Source: an uncultured Odoribacter sp. (GTDB lineage: Bacteria > Bacteroidota > Bacteroidia > Bacteroidales > Marinifilaceae). From it: DNA of 30,604 nt. The notes beneath the pieces were generated by a model that did no database searches, had not been told where the DNA came from, and worked only from the letters and a program-made list of their open reading frames with translations. The stretch lies in the NCBI GenBank assembly GCA_910578985.1, contig CAJTSF010000028.1, positions 1 through 30,604 of the forward strand, given 5' to 3'. Shown in pieces: positions 13,940-21,735 of this stretch (the stretch's first letter is position 1; every line of letters starts with the position of its first letter). The translations under genes and the position numbers were made by a program.

Positions 13940-14272
13940 TCAAAACAATTCCAATTGAAAACCCGGAGTATTGGGTTGTTGTGGCTTTTGACCATAAAAC
14001 AATTCAATGCTACTAAATTGTTTATCCGTAACACACATAATTCCGACCTTTCCAAATTCAGGTAAAAAAGATTTTACCCTTTTAATATGTACTTCTGCGT
14101 TCTCCATGCTTGCACAATGCCGGATATAGAGAGAAAATTGAAACATGGAAAAGCCGTCCCGTTGTAAGTTCTTGCGAAAATCGGCATAGGCTTTCTTGTA
14201 TTTCTTGGTATCTGTCGGCAAATCAAAAAAAACAAGTATCCACATTATTCGATATTCACTTAAACGATCCAT
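13940..14272 (-). CDS. cas2: CRISPR-associated protein Cas2
   Basis: A 110-residue Cas2 with the ferredoxin-like fold pattern. The first beta strand MWILVFFDLPTDTKK carries the conserved Asp (D17), and FSMFQFSLYIRHC and VKSFLPEFGKVGIMCVTDKQF follow. It forms the central dimer of the Cas1-Cas2 spacer integrase. It lies 7 nt after cas1 on the same strand, and its stop codon touches the stem-loop that ends the array side. The C-terminal tail (QPNTPGFQLELF) is typical of type II Cas2. Confidence 0.96.
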   Translation of the reverse strand: MDRLSEYRIMWILVFFDLPTDTKKYKKAYADFRKNLQRDGFSMFQFSLYIRHCASMENAEVHIKRVKSFLPEFGKVGIMCVTDKQFSSIELFYGQKPQQPNTPGFQLELF

Positions 14273-14279
14273 ATTATCA

Positions 14280-15212
14280 TCAGCGTTCAGGATAAACTAT
14301 CTTGCGGCTTTCGCCACAAAAGCATTTGTAAAGAGAAGCCGTTGTTTGTCCGACTGCCACCATCAACGGGCTGCGCCGACCATTCATAACAACATCCAAA
14401 GTCGGAATCGAAAGCAAAGAAGCCTTCAGCTCTTTCGTCAAATCTTGCGGAATTTCCTGTGTACTTGCCAACTGAAATACAAGCTCGTCCACATAGGGAC
14501 GATAGGGTTCCATAATATCATCCGCCAAACAATAAGCATTGTAACGATTATGATGATGAATTCCTAAAGTCGGCAATAACCCACTTGTAACCAATCCCCT
14601 TGCCACAATGGCACGTAAGATTGCATAACCGTAATTCAACAAATTATTAGGCGGCACACCGTCCCTCTTTCGCGTGAATCCATCGATATGCCCAAACAAA
14701 CATTTCCAATAATATGCTGCCGCCCGTGCTTCCAAATTATCCGGGTCACCGCTGCGTACATCATTTGCCCAAACACGCATACACTTTATCTCCTCATGTG
14801 TACAACTATTTAAAACTGTTGCCTGATTATTTATTTTAGCTTGAACGGTTTGTTGCCAAAGCTGTTTTTTCAAAGGCAAGGAGGCATCCAACTGCTCACG
14901 GAAGCGTTCATTTTGTGTTGTATTTCCACACAAAGGTAACAATAGACCGACAGGGAGGCTTTTACTGTCACAAGTAATGACTGCACAATTATTTGCCAAC
15001 AATGCCTCTATCGTCCCCGAAGTAATCGTAATTTGCTTATTGTCCAAAATCACAACGCCAATGTCTTCAATCGCTCTGGTTACTTCAGCTTGTTTCTTAA
15101 ATGCTTCAAGTAATGTATCATTCTTTTCTACCTCAGGCAATTTAATCACCAATTGCCCGTTCTTCAAAGAAAGGTAAACAGGATTTCCAAAATAAAGAGT
15201 CTTCTTAATCAT
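14280..15212 (-). CDS. cas1: CRISPR-associated endonuclease Cas1
   Basis: A 310-residue Cas1 of the type II branch. The N-terminal beta domain (about 1-80) starts MIKKTLYFGNPVYLSLKNGQ. The alpha domain carries the metal ligands E161 (NLEARAAAYYW), H220 (LGIHHHN) and E235 (ADDIMEPYRPYVDELV). NLLNYGYAILRAIVARGLV is the conserved segment before the histidine. It catalyses insertion of spacers at the leader end of the array together with Cas2. It sits between cas9 (81 nt upstream) and cas2 (7 nt downstream). There is no csn2 or cas4, which places the locus in subtype II-C. Confidence 0.97.
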   Translation of the reverse strand: MIKKTLYFGNPVYLSLKNGQLVIKLPEVEKNDTLLEAFKKQAEVTRAIEDIGVVILDNKQITITSGTIEALLANNCAVITCDSKSLPVGLLLPLCGNTTQNERFREQLDASLPLKKQLWQQTVQAKINNQATVLNSCTHEEIKCMRVWANDVRSGDPDNLEARAAAYYWKCLFGHIDGFTRKRDGVPPNNLLNYGYAILRAIVARGLVTSGLLPTLGIHHHNRYNAYCLADDIMEPYRPYVDELVFQLASTQEIPQDLTKELKASLLSIPTLDVVMNGRRSPLMVAVGQTTASLYKCFCGESRKIVYPER

Positions 15213-15293
15213 CGTACCAATGTTTATTTTTCATTCCACTTTCGAATCCTTCCCTCTGAATGATTGCATTTTTTGCAACAGTTGCTTCAGACT

Positions 15294-18200
15294 TCAATTC
15301 TCCGGTTTAAAATCCCCTACTTGTATCAAATTTCCCAAACGGTCTATTTTGATTGGGAGGCAGGTTTCTTTTATCATTTCTTTTGTGACTGCACGCTCCA
15401 TTTTGTTTAAAGAAGAAAATTCGAATTTATCTTCTATGCTTTTAGCAACTTCAGATTTTACAAAGAAACATTGCGACCCATTAGCTGACACCATTTTATA
15501 TATCCGCCCCCTGTCTATCGGGAAATAAACCTTCCCATCGCTCACCTCCTCTGAGGTAGGCAAATACACTAAATCATTCGGCGAAAGTATATATTTCGCA
15601 GTCTCCCCGTTTTCATTTTCGGGAGCGACAGGCAATCCTTTTTTCTGTCGTTCAATAACCGTTGCCAAGGGTATCGTCGCGTAAGTCCTTTTTGCTGCAA
15701 TCTTATTCGTTGAATCCTCATCTGACGTTTCATAAATGGCAAAAAACAGATTGGTTCCCTGGGCTGCTTCCACAAATTTAGCTCCTTTATTCCCCGTTTG
15801 CCCGACAGCAAACTTGTCCCCTTTCTCATACCATCTCACTCTATAAATAGGCTGATGGTTTTTCCCTCCGTTCAATTCCTTTATATTCCAGTTCATCGCC
15901 TCAATCCCATCGGGAGAGAATGCCAATTCCGGATCATCACCATTCGCTTCCAAATGGCGGAGCAGAATTTTTTGAATACCTGTATCTGTGATTTCTTCCT
16001 CGATTTTCTTCCTATTGTATGTCGTATCCAATAGCTTGCGAGTTGCAAAATACCGTTCTTTTGTCTCCTTGGTAAAATAATAAATCGCAATTTTTGAGAA
16101 ATTGACATCCTGCCAAACGTCTCGGTTTTCCTCAAAATGCTTCTTTGCCTGCTCTATACTCCACCCTCGTTCCACCATCGCACACAATTCTTTCTTCAAA
16201 TCCTTTTCAACCACATCTTGGGGACGCTTAAAGGCTTCTTTGAGAGGAATATATTTTATTCTACGCAAATTCACTTCACCAAAAACCGTATCCTTGTGCA
16301 TCGGTTTGCGAATCGCCCAACTAGTTCCTTTTGTTTGAAGGGCAGAGACTTTCTTTTCCTGTTCATAATGCGTGTAACGATTCGTTGTTTTATTAATCAC
16401 ACGCAGATTTTGCTTAAAACTGACAATGATATTTTGAAGCACCACCAAAGCATCTTGCGTGAAAGTTTCCCAGGGCTTTTTCACCAACCATTCGTAATTC
16501 CCATTATGATCTGTTTTACTCTTCACACAAAGCAGTGCTTGTAAATCCCGACGGGATATTCCTACCTGTTCGTTTGCCGACAAATTATTCAAATAATTCA
16601 CAATACTACGATTGACACAAGCAATCACAATCGCATCCATCGCATGGTGACGATGGTCTATTCGTTTTTTAGAAAAACCCCGCTGCAAATCCAAAGGCAC
16701 CGTAGGAATGTCATGCCCATTGGCACTGACAGCCGTAAACTGGGAATCACCTTTCATTTTATTCAAACGAATAAAACGAGGCAGAATAATTTTGTTCCAA
16801 ACATCATGGAGTCCCCAATCTTTCTTCAAACGGTCCGTAATCCCTCCTGTACAGACAACCACATGCTTAGACACGCTCTCCGCTTCCCCCTCCTCCCGAA
16901 CGACATTCGAAAGCAGAGCAGTAACAACCCTACTGATATAACGGCTGTCATTCGATTGCCGGGCAGTGAATTTTTCGGGAATATCTTCCATGAGCAGTTT
17001 CCTCATTTTCTCTTTTGTCTTGCCGTAATGCTCCTTCACAAAACGTTCATAAGATTCAATGGAAAAAATCTCAACCGTCTTCCCAAAACCGAGCTCCACT
17101 TTTTCCCCCTGATGCTTTTTGATAAACTCATACCCCAAGCAATTGCTTTTCAACTTATTCACTTCCGATTCACATATCACCTTGTTGCTGAATGAGTCGT
17201 CAAAATAACGCGACTGCGGAATAACATGCTCTATTTCATAAGCGGGAGTAAACAATTTACCCAAGGGAATCATCTCTCCCGTATATGGAGAAATATATTT
17301 TTGTTCCAGCCACAACCTATATTTCAATACTTCAGCCCGAGAAGGATGCCTCTTTATATCGCCCTGCCGAAACTTTTCTAAAATAGAGGCAATCTCTATC
17401 GGCAATTCAGTCACATTGTTCAATACCCCTTCTTCATAAATGCGCAAAATCTCCTGCTGGCTGGGAGACCCCGGTCGAACATTCTCAACCCCAAACTCCG
17501 GATTCATGAACTCCGTAAGCAAGGCCTTAATCCGTATATTCGTATTCTCATTCTCCAAAATCTGCCGAGTCATTGCAGCACGCTGCTCTTTGGGATTCTT
17601 CATCTTCCGCCCAAGCTCCACATGGATTTCATCGATACGCCCCACCTGTTTCCAAATGTCCCGAACCGTACGCAAAGTTTCCATAATCACCTGCTCCACA
17701 ATCGGATTATGCAAAGAATGTTGTCTGAACGCTTTCAAATAATAATCGATATCCCCGGGCATCTCCCATTTGTCTATCGACTTCGCTTCCGAATGTCGTC
17801 CATAAACGATATAACATGCCAACCAGACAGGCAACGAATGGAAATCTTCAACCGACCTCAATCGCATCGCCTGTTCCCGAAACCGTTCATTAACACCCTC
17901 ATCATACTCTCCGGAAATCATTCTCTCCATCCGCATCCGGGTCTCTGCATCTATTTCCGCTTCATTCCAATACTTACCTGCCCGCATCAAAGGGAGCAAC
18001 TTCTTTATTGCTTTGGCTGAATAAGCACCGTAATCTTTCTCAAAAGGAGGAAATTTCTTCAATGCTTCCGCAAATTCACTTCCTAAACCATTTTTACGGG
18101 CAAACCTCTGAAGAGCCCTTTCTATTTCCCGCTTGTCTTCCACCGAATACAATATGTGCCACAACGCCTCTTCTTTTTCGCGCGTCAGGAAATCGGCAGG

Positions 18201-19814
18201 GACATGCGCTTTCCCCAAAAAACTCAACATTTGGGCACGGGTCTCGTTACAAGGATAACTCTTGTCCTCGACATAGTTCCATCTGTAACCATTCTTCTTT
18301 GCATCAAGATGAAATGCAGGATACTTCAACAAACTCTTTTGCTCAATCTTCATTCTATCGTTCAGCCATGCAAACAAACAGGCATAATCCTCCGAGGTCT
18401 GCAACAATTGCCCGGTTATCTCCTTGTCGCTTCCCGGGCGTTCCCCGTCCTTTTGATAAATCCTGAGATTGGAAATAAACTGCCACAAACGGAATTCCTG
18501 AAACAAGGGATGGGATTTGGGGATGCACTTGATAGGGGCGCTCTTTACCTCTCCCGTTTCTTGATTGACATAGGTATTCTCCTCATACGGACAATCGGCT
18601 ATAAGAGACTTCTTACTCTTCAACGGACGCTGATAAAAAATAATGTCATCCACAAACAAATGAACAAAACCACGTCCGCCAACGTTATTGCGATGGACCT
18701 CATTATTCGGATAAAGCTCTTGTATGCAAGCCTGATAACACCCTTCATCCTGCAACTCCGGATGAAATCCAATCTGAGTTTCCAAAATTCGCCGAAGTTC
18801 ATCCCGATAATATTTCCTTTCAATGGTAGCCACCAACTTCCCGCGGATTTTTTGGACAGGATTCCGCAACAAAGCATCATAAATATATTCACCCACAGTC
18901 TCTCCGCTTTTGTCAATATCCGCTTCGGTTTTCTTCTTCACAAGTATCCAATCATCTTCCTTCGGAACCCTGAAACTCTCTTTTATTTTCCCCTCTTTAT
19001 CCTTTTTAGGAATCCCGTCTTTATCCAAATCGGTAGTTATGATAAACTCTTTCACTTTGCCTACCCAATCCGGAGCAGTGGTGAATGTACGGCGATATAT
19101 CCTTCCATCCTCCAAATAAATATTATACCATGTCTCTTTCCCTTTCTTTTCTCCTGAATCTTCTACCCTGACCACTTCAAGCGCACAAAATTCTTCCCGC
19201 TTGGACGGTTTTTCCTCCTCTTCTCCGCGAAGTTGGTAATATCCCCGCTTTTGATTGAAATGCAACAGCAACCATGCCAATTCCTCCTTGCGAATCGGCT
19301 GGGTCAAAGCCTTTTTCCGCAAAAAATACAACGTCCAATCATAAGGCACCTTTTTCCCCTCTGCCACAACTTCGGGAGCACGATGGGCAAAGTCAGCCAG
19401 CATCTCATGAAAAGAATCTTGAAACAGAAATTCATACGTTCCATCTTCCTGCCTTGCCCAAGGAAGTTTGCACTCCTCATTTGCAGAAAATTTTCCATAA
19501 CGATTCAAACTGTTGGCATAGTGTTCAGGCAGAAATCCCAATACATCCAACACACGATGCAAACGCTCCCTCCTCAACAAATGCCTCTCCCTCAAACGAC
19601 GCATCCCTCGAAATGCAGTCCTCTCACTGGTTTGCGACACAGAATTACCTTTATCAAAATTCCCCAACAGAGCTGCATCCATCGGGATAATCCGGCTCCC
19701 AGCAGCCTCTATTCCCTCCAATTGCTCCTTGCCTTTTTCATCCACATCAGCCTTGATGACCGCCCAACCGATACTATTCGTCCCCAAGTCCAGCCCCAAT
19801 ATTTTCTTTTCCAT
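15294..19814 (-). CDS. cas9: CRISPR-associated endonuclease Cas9 (type II-C)
   Basis: A 1506-residue Cas9 with all catalytic residues. RuvC-I is KILGLDLGTNSIGWAVI with D9. The arginine-rich bridge helix is at about 66-92. The REC lobe follows. RuvC-II is IDEIHVELGRKM with E733. The HNH domain is around 840-900, with YEIEHVIPQSRYFDD (H863) and asparagines N877 and N886 at the positions of the Streptococcus N854 and N863. RuvC-III is RIDHRHHAMDAIVIAC with H1057 and D1060. The C-terminal PAM-interacting part spans about 1110-1506. The length is at the upper end for II-C proteins, but Bacteroidota members are generally long. It cuts DNA matching the crRNA guide. The operon order is cas9-cas1-cas2 and the tracrRNA is encoded upstream on the opposite strand. 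The first ATG is the start and RuvC-I begins at once, so it is well fixed. Confidence 0.98.
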   Translation of the reverse strand: MEKKILGLDLGTNSIGWAVIKADVDEKGKEQLEGIEAAGSRIIPMDAALLGNFDKGNSVSQTSERTAFRGMRRLRERHLLRRERLHRVLDVLGFLPEHYANSLNRYGKFSANEECKLPWARQEDGTYEFLFQDSFHEMLADFAHRAPEVVAEGKKVPYDWTLYFLRKKALTQPIRKEELAWLLLHFNQKRGYYQLRGEEEEKPSKREEFCALEVVRVEDSGEKKGKETWYNIYLEDGRIYRRTFTTAPDWVGKVKEFIITTDLDKDGIPKKDKEGKIKESFRVPKEDDWILVKKKTEADIDKSGETVGEYIYDALLRNPVQKIRGKLVATIERKYYRDELRRILETQIGFHPELQDEGCYQACIQELYPNNEVHRNNVGGRGFVHLFVDDIIFYQRPLKSKKSLIADCPYEENTYVNQETGEVKSAPIKCIPKSHPLFQEFRLWQFISNLRIYQKDGERPGSDKEITGQLLQTSEDYACLFAWLNDRMKIEQKSLLKYPAFHLDAKKNGYRWNYVEDKSYPCNETRAQMLSFLGKAHVPADFLTREKEEALWHILYSVEDKREIERALQRFARKNGLGSEFAEALKKFPPFEKDYGAYSAKAIKKLLPLMRAGKYWNEAEIDAETRMRMERMISGEYDEGVNERFREQAMRLRSVEDFHSLPVWLACYIVYGRHSEAKSIDKWEMPGDIDYYLKAFRQHSLHNPIVEQVIMETLRTVRDIWKQVGRIDEIHVELGRKMKNPKEQRAAMTRQILENENTNIRIKALLTEFMNPEFGVENVRPGSPSQQEILRIYEEGVLNNVTELPIEIASILEKFRQGDIKRHPSRAEVLKYRLWLEQKYISPYTGEMIPLGKLFTPAYEIEHVIPQSRYFDDSFSNKVICESEVNKLKSNCLGYEFIKKHQGEKVELGFGKTVEIFSIESYERFVKEHYGKTKEKMRKLLMEDIPEKFTARQSNDSRYISRVVTALLSNVVREEGEAESVSKHVVVCTGGITDRLKKDWGLHDVWNKIILPRFIRLNKMKGDSQFTAVSANGHDIPTVPLDLQRGFSKKRIDHRHHAMDAIVIACVNRSIVNYLNNLSANEQVGISRRDLQALLCVKSKTDHNGNYEWLVKKPWETFTQDALVVLQNIIVSFKQNLRVINKTTNRYTHYEQEKKVSALQTKGTSWAIRKPMHKDTVFGEVNLRRIKYIPLKEAFKRPQDVVEKDLKKELCAMVERGWSIEQAKKHFEENRDVWQDVNFSKIAIYYFTKETKERYFATRKLLDTTYNRKKIEEEITDTGIQKILLRHLEANGDDPELAFSPDGIEAMNWNIKELNGGKNHQPIYRVRWYEKGDKFAVGQTGNKGAKFVEAAQGTNLFFAIYETSDEDSTNKIAAKRTYATIPLATVIERQKKGLPVAPENENGETAKYILSPNDLVYLPTSEEVSDGKVYFPIDRGRIYKMVSANGSQCFFVKSEVAKSIEDKFEFSSLNKMERAVTKEMIKETCLPIKIDRLGNLIQVGDFKPEN

Positions 19815-19837
19815 AACCCTATGATTTGATTTTTTCT

Positions 19838-19845
19838 CAAAACTA
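19838..19845 (-). promoter_or_regulatory. candidate -7 box of the cas9-cas1-cas2 operon
   Basis: TAGTTTTG on the minus strand, 23 nt upstream of the cas9 start, matches TAnnTTTG. A second minus-strand copy lies at 19898-19905 inside the palindrome described separately. Neither has a clear TTG at the -33 position. Confidence 0.45.
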
Positions 19846-19867
19846 CAAATATTTTTTAAGAAATCCT

Positions 19868-19897
19868 ATGAACTCTCATTTATTTTTCTTAGTTTTG
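19868..19897 (+). promoter_or_regulatory. tracrRNA promoter
   Basis: The -33 element ATG (19868-19870, one mismatch to TTG) and the -7 box TAGTTTTG (19890-19897) are separated by 19 nt. The predicted start, about 5 nt after the box, is at 19902, exactly where pairing with the CRISPR repeat begins. Confidence 0.6.
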
Positions 19898-19906
19898 CAA
19901 AACTAA
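19889..19906. promoter_or_regulatory. 18-bp perfect palindrome between tracrRNA and cas9
   Basis: TTAGTTTTGCAAAACTAA is fully symmetric and therefore carries a TAGTTTTG -7 box on each strand. It sits at the tracrRNA start, so it may be a bidirectional promoter core or a binding site for a regulator of the locus. Confidence 0.5.
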
Positions 19907-19992
19907 TTGTAGCAAATCACAATAAGGATTATTCCGTTGTGAAAACATTCAGGGCAGGGGTCAGGAACATTTCCTTGCCCTTTCTCTTTTTT
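19902..19992 (+). ncRNA. tracrRNA of the type II-C system
   Basis: The anti-repeat is made of ACTAA (19902-19906), TTGTA (19907-19911) and GCAAATCACAA (19912-19922). These pair with repeat positions 2-25 (TTGTGATTTGC, then T bulge, TACAA, then A bulge, TTAGT), 21 bp in total with two single-base bulges. The nexus-like hairpin GGATTATTCC follows at about 19926-19935. The end is a bulged hairpin (19952-19980: GGGCA with TGCCC, and AGGAA with TTCCT) and a T-rich tract at 19981-19992. Length is about 91 nt. It guides crRNA loading into Cas9. Its 3' end meets the stop codon of the converging protease gene. The ends are predicted from sequence only. Confidence 0.88.
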
Positions 19993-20482
19993 ATCTCCCC
20001 ATCCTCAACTCCCGCCTACGATAATCGATGCAGACCCCATACCGCACACAAAAATCGCTTCCCAGCAGTCCGATGACCTGCCGGGAAAGGTGCTTGCGGT
20101 ACATTTCGTTCACATAATCCAGGTCGATACCCGCCATCTTGACGTTCTTCAACTTCCGTCCCCCGATGCGCAAGGTGTCAAGGTGTATCAACTGCACATC
20201 CTCAATCTGTCCGGTAACGCTCCCCGACTGCATCCGAACCTCCTCTTCCCCTTCGTCCACCGCCTTCGCCGCGAAGAGCTTACGATCCAACACTGTCACT
20301 GATGCCCCCGTGTCGATAATCATCTCTCCCTCCATGCCGTCCGCCACCACCTTGACCAACAGGTGGAAACTGCTGTCTTCCAGTTCCACCAACTCCAAGG
20401 GAACCGTCCGGTTCCACGGAGATGCAAACCCTCCCTGCCGCAGGGCAAAGTGGCATGCCTTCCTGTGCTTTTTCATTCTCAT
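19991..20482 (-). CDS. retropepsin-like aspartyl protease
   Basis: A soluble protein of about 163 residues with one aspartic protease half-site: MIIDTGASVTVLDRKLF holds the D-T-G-A active-site motif, and VIGLLGSDFCVRYG near the C-terminus is the hydrophobic-hydrophobic-Gly motif that follows it in retropepsins. Such single-domain proteins act as dimers; the substrate is unknown. The frame could start at 20509 (172 residues), but that ATG lies inside a hairpin (CCGGCACATGGGTGCCGG) only some 8 nt from the predicted transcription start after TATATTTG (20523-20530). The ATG at 20482 or the next at 20476 is therefore preferred. The gene lies downstream of mdh beyond a terminator and converges on the tracrRNA. 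Confidence 0.8.
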   Translation of the reverse strand: MRMKKHRKACHFALRQGGFASPWNRTVPLELVELEDSSFHLLVKVVADGMEGEMIIDTGASVTVLDRKLFAAKAVDEGEEEVRMQSGSVTGQIEDVQLIHLDTLRIGGRKLKNVKMAGIDLDYVNEMYRKHLSRQVIGLLGSDFCVRYGVCIDYRRRELRMGR

Positions 20483-20532
20483 ATTGCTGTCCGATTCGTC
20501 TGCCGGCACCCATGTGCCGGTGCAAATATATG

Positions 20533-20562
20533 AAAACCGTCCCGAATAATCGGGACGGTTTT
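20533..20562 (-). terminator. intrinsic terminator of mdh
   Basis: A perfect 13-bp stem (AAAACCGTCCCGA at 20533-20545 with TCGGGACGGTTTT at 20550-20562) has a 4-nt loop. The T-run is part of the stem. It lies 31 nt after the mdh stop codon, and a TATATTTG box directly beyond it may start the protease transcript. Confidence 0.8.
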
Positions 20563-20593
20563 CCTATTTTCACCCTAAAACAGGGGACTCTCA

Positions 20594-21529
20594 TCAAAAC
20601 ATCTTCATGTTGTCCAGCACATCCATCACCGAGCGAACGGCTTTGGCAGAGGCTGCCAGCAACTCTTTCTCCTCGTTGTCGAGCTTCACTTCGATAATCT
20701 TCTCGATACCGTTCTTGCCCAACACCACGGGAACGCCCAGATAGATATCCTTCATGCCATACTCGCCTCTCAACAGCGCGCACACGGGGAACACACGGCG
20801 CTGGTCGCGGATGATGGCTTCCACCATCTGTGCGGCAGCAGCCCCCGGGGCATACCATGCGGAAGTACCCATCAGCTTCACCAACTCACCGCCGCCCACT
20901 TTCGTGCGTTCGATGATGGCATGCAGCTTATCGGTATCAATCAACTCGGTAACGGGAATACCACCCACCGAGGTATAACGGGGCAGCGGCACCATCGTAT
21001 CTCCGTGTCCGCCCATCAGCAACGCCTGGATATCCTTCGGTGACACATTCAGTTCCTCCGCCAGGAAAGCCCGGTAGCGTGCCGTATCCAACACCCCTGC
21101 CATACCGAACACCTTGGAAGAGTCCACCTTGGCAGCCAGGTATGCACAATAGCACATCACATCCAACGGGTTGGAAACGATGATAATCTTCGCATCCGGA
21201 GAGTATTTCACCACATTCTCCGTCACGGACTTCACGATTCCCGCATTCGTGGAAATCAAATCATCGCGGCTCATCCCCGGCTTACGCGGCAGCCCGGAGG
21301 TAATCACCACCACCTCGGAACCGGCAGTTGCCGAATAATCGTTCGTCACTCCCTTGATGCGGGTGTCATACAAATTAATCGGAGCGGTCTGCCACATATC
21401 GAGGGATTTTCCCTCCGACACACCCTCTTTGATGTCCAGGAGGACCACTTCGTTCACGATGTCTTTTTCTGCAATGCAGTTGGCACACGTTGCGCCCACA
21501 TTTCCTGCACCTACGACTGTTACTTTCAT
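20594..21529 (-). CDS. mdh: malate dehydrogenase (LDH-like type)
   Basis: A 311-residue NAD-dependent malate dehydrogenase. The Rossmann motif is VVGAGNVGATCA (5-16). The active-site loop is GLPRKPGMSRDDL with R82 and R88, the first arginine marking malate rather than lactate as substrate. The catalytic pair is D148 (VLDTARYR) and H175 (GGHGDTMVP), and R151 is the third substrate-binding arginine. It interconverts malate and oxaloacetate; in fermenting Bacteroidales it works in the reductive branch toward succinate. It is a single-gene transcript with a full consensus promoter (21582-21612) and a terminator. Confidence 0.97.
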   Translation of the reverse strand: MKVTVVGAGNVGATCANCIAEKDIVNEVVLLDIKEGVSEGKSLDMWQTAPINLYDTRIKGVTNDYSATAGSEVVVITSGLPRKPGMSRDDLISTNAGIVKSVTENVVKYSPDAKIIIVSNPLDVMCYCAYLAAKVDSSKVFGMAGVLDTARYRAFLAEELNVSPKDIQALLMGGHGDTMVPLPRYTSVGGIPVTELIDTDKLHAIIERTKVGGGELVKLMGTSAWYAPGAAAAQMVEAIIRDQRRVFPVCALLRGEYGMKDIYLGVPVVLGKNGIEKIIEVKLDNEEKELLAASAKAVRSVMDVLDNMKMF

Positions 21530-21581
21530 TCTGTAATAATTTCTATTGTTAGACGTATAATTCTTTCAACAAATCCGATGC

Positions 21582-21612
21582 CAAATGTATGCCTTTTTTC
21601 GGATTGTCGCAA
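21582..21612 (-). promoter_or_regulatory. Bacteroidota promoter of mdh
   Basis: On the minus strand TTG (21612-21610) and TACATTTG (21589-21582) are separated by 20 nt. The start codon lies 52 nt downstream. The -33 part sits in a 42-bp sequence that recurs at about 30042-30083. Confidence 0.75.
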
Positions 21613-21636
21613 ATTATTACAGAAAAAATTCTTTAT

Positions 21637-21699
21637 TATTGCATGGAATTAATATGCAATACAATTAAGTAAATATTCGCATATTCCATAAATTTATGG
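21637..21699. promoter_or_regulatory. two palindromes upstream of the O-antigen ligase-like gene
   Basis: TATTGCAT (21637-21644) and ATGCAATA (21654-21661) form a perfect inverted repeat with a 9-nt spacer. CCATAAATTTATGG (21686-21699) is a perfect 14-bp palindrome. Both are candidate operators in the divergent mdh/ligase control region. Confidence 0.4.
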
Positions 21700-21735
21700 C
21701 GAACGAAAAAATCACTAATCACATACGACTATGGA

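Noticed and set aside
13203..19814. Additional cas genes (csn2 or cas4) that would make the locus II-A or II-B
   Set aside because: Only cas9, cas1 and cas2 are present and the gaps are too short for another gene.
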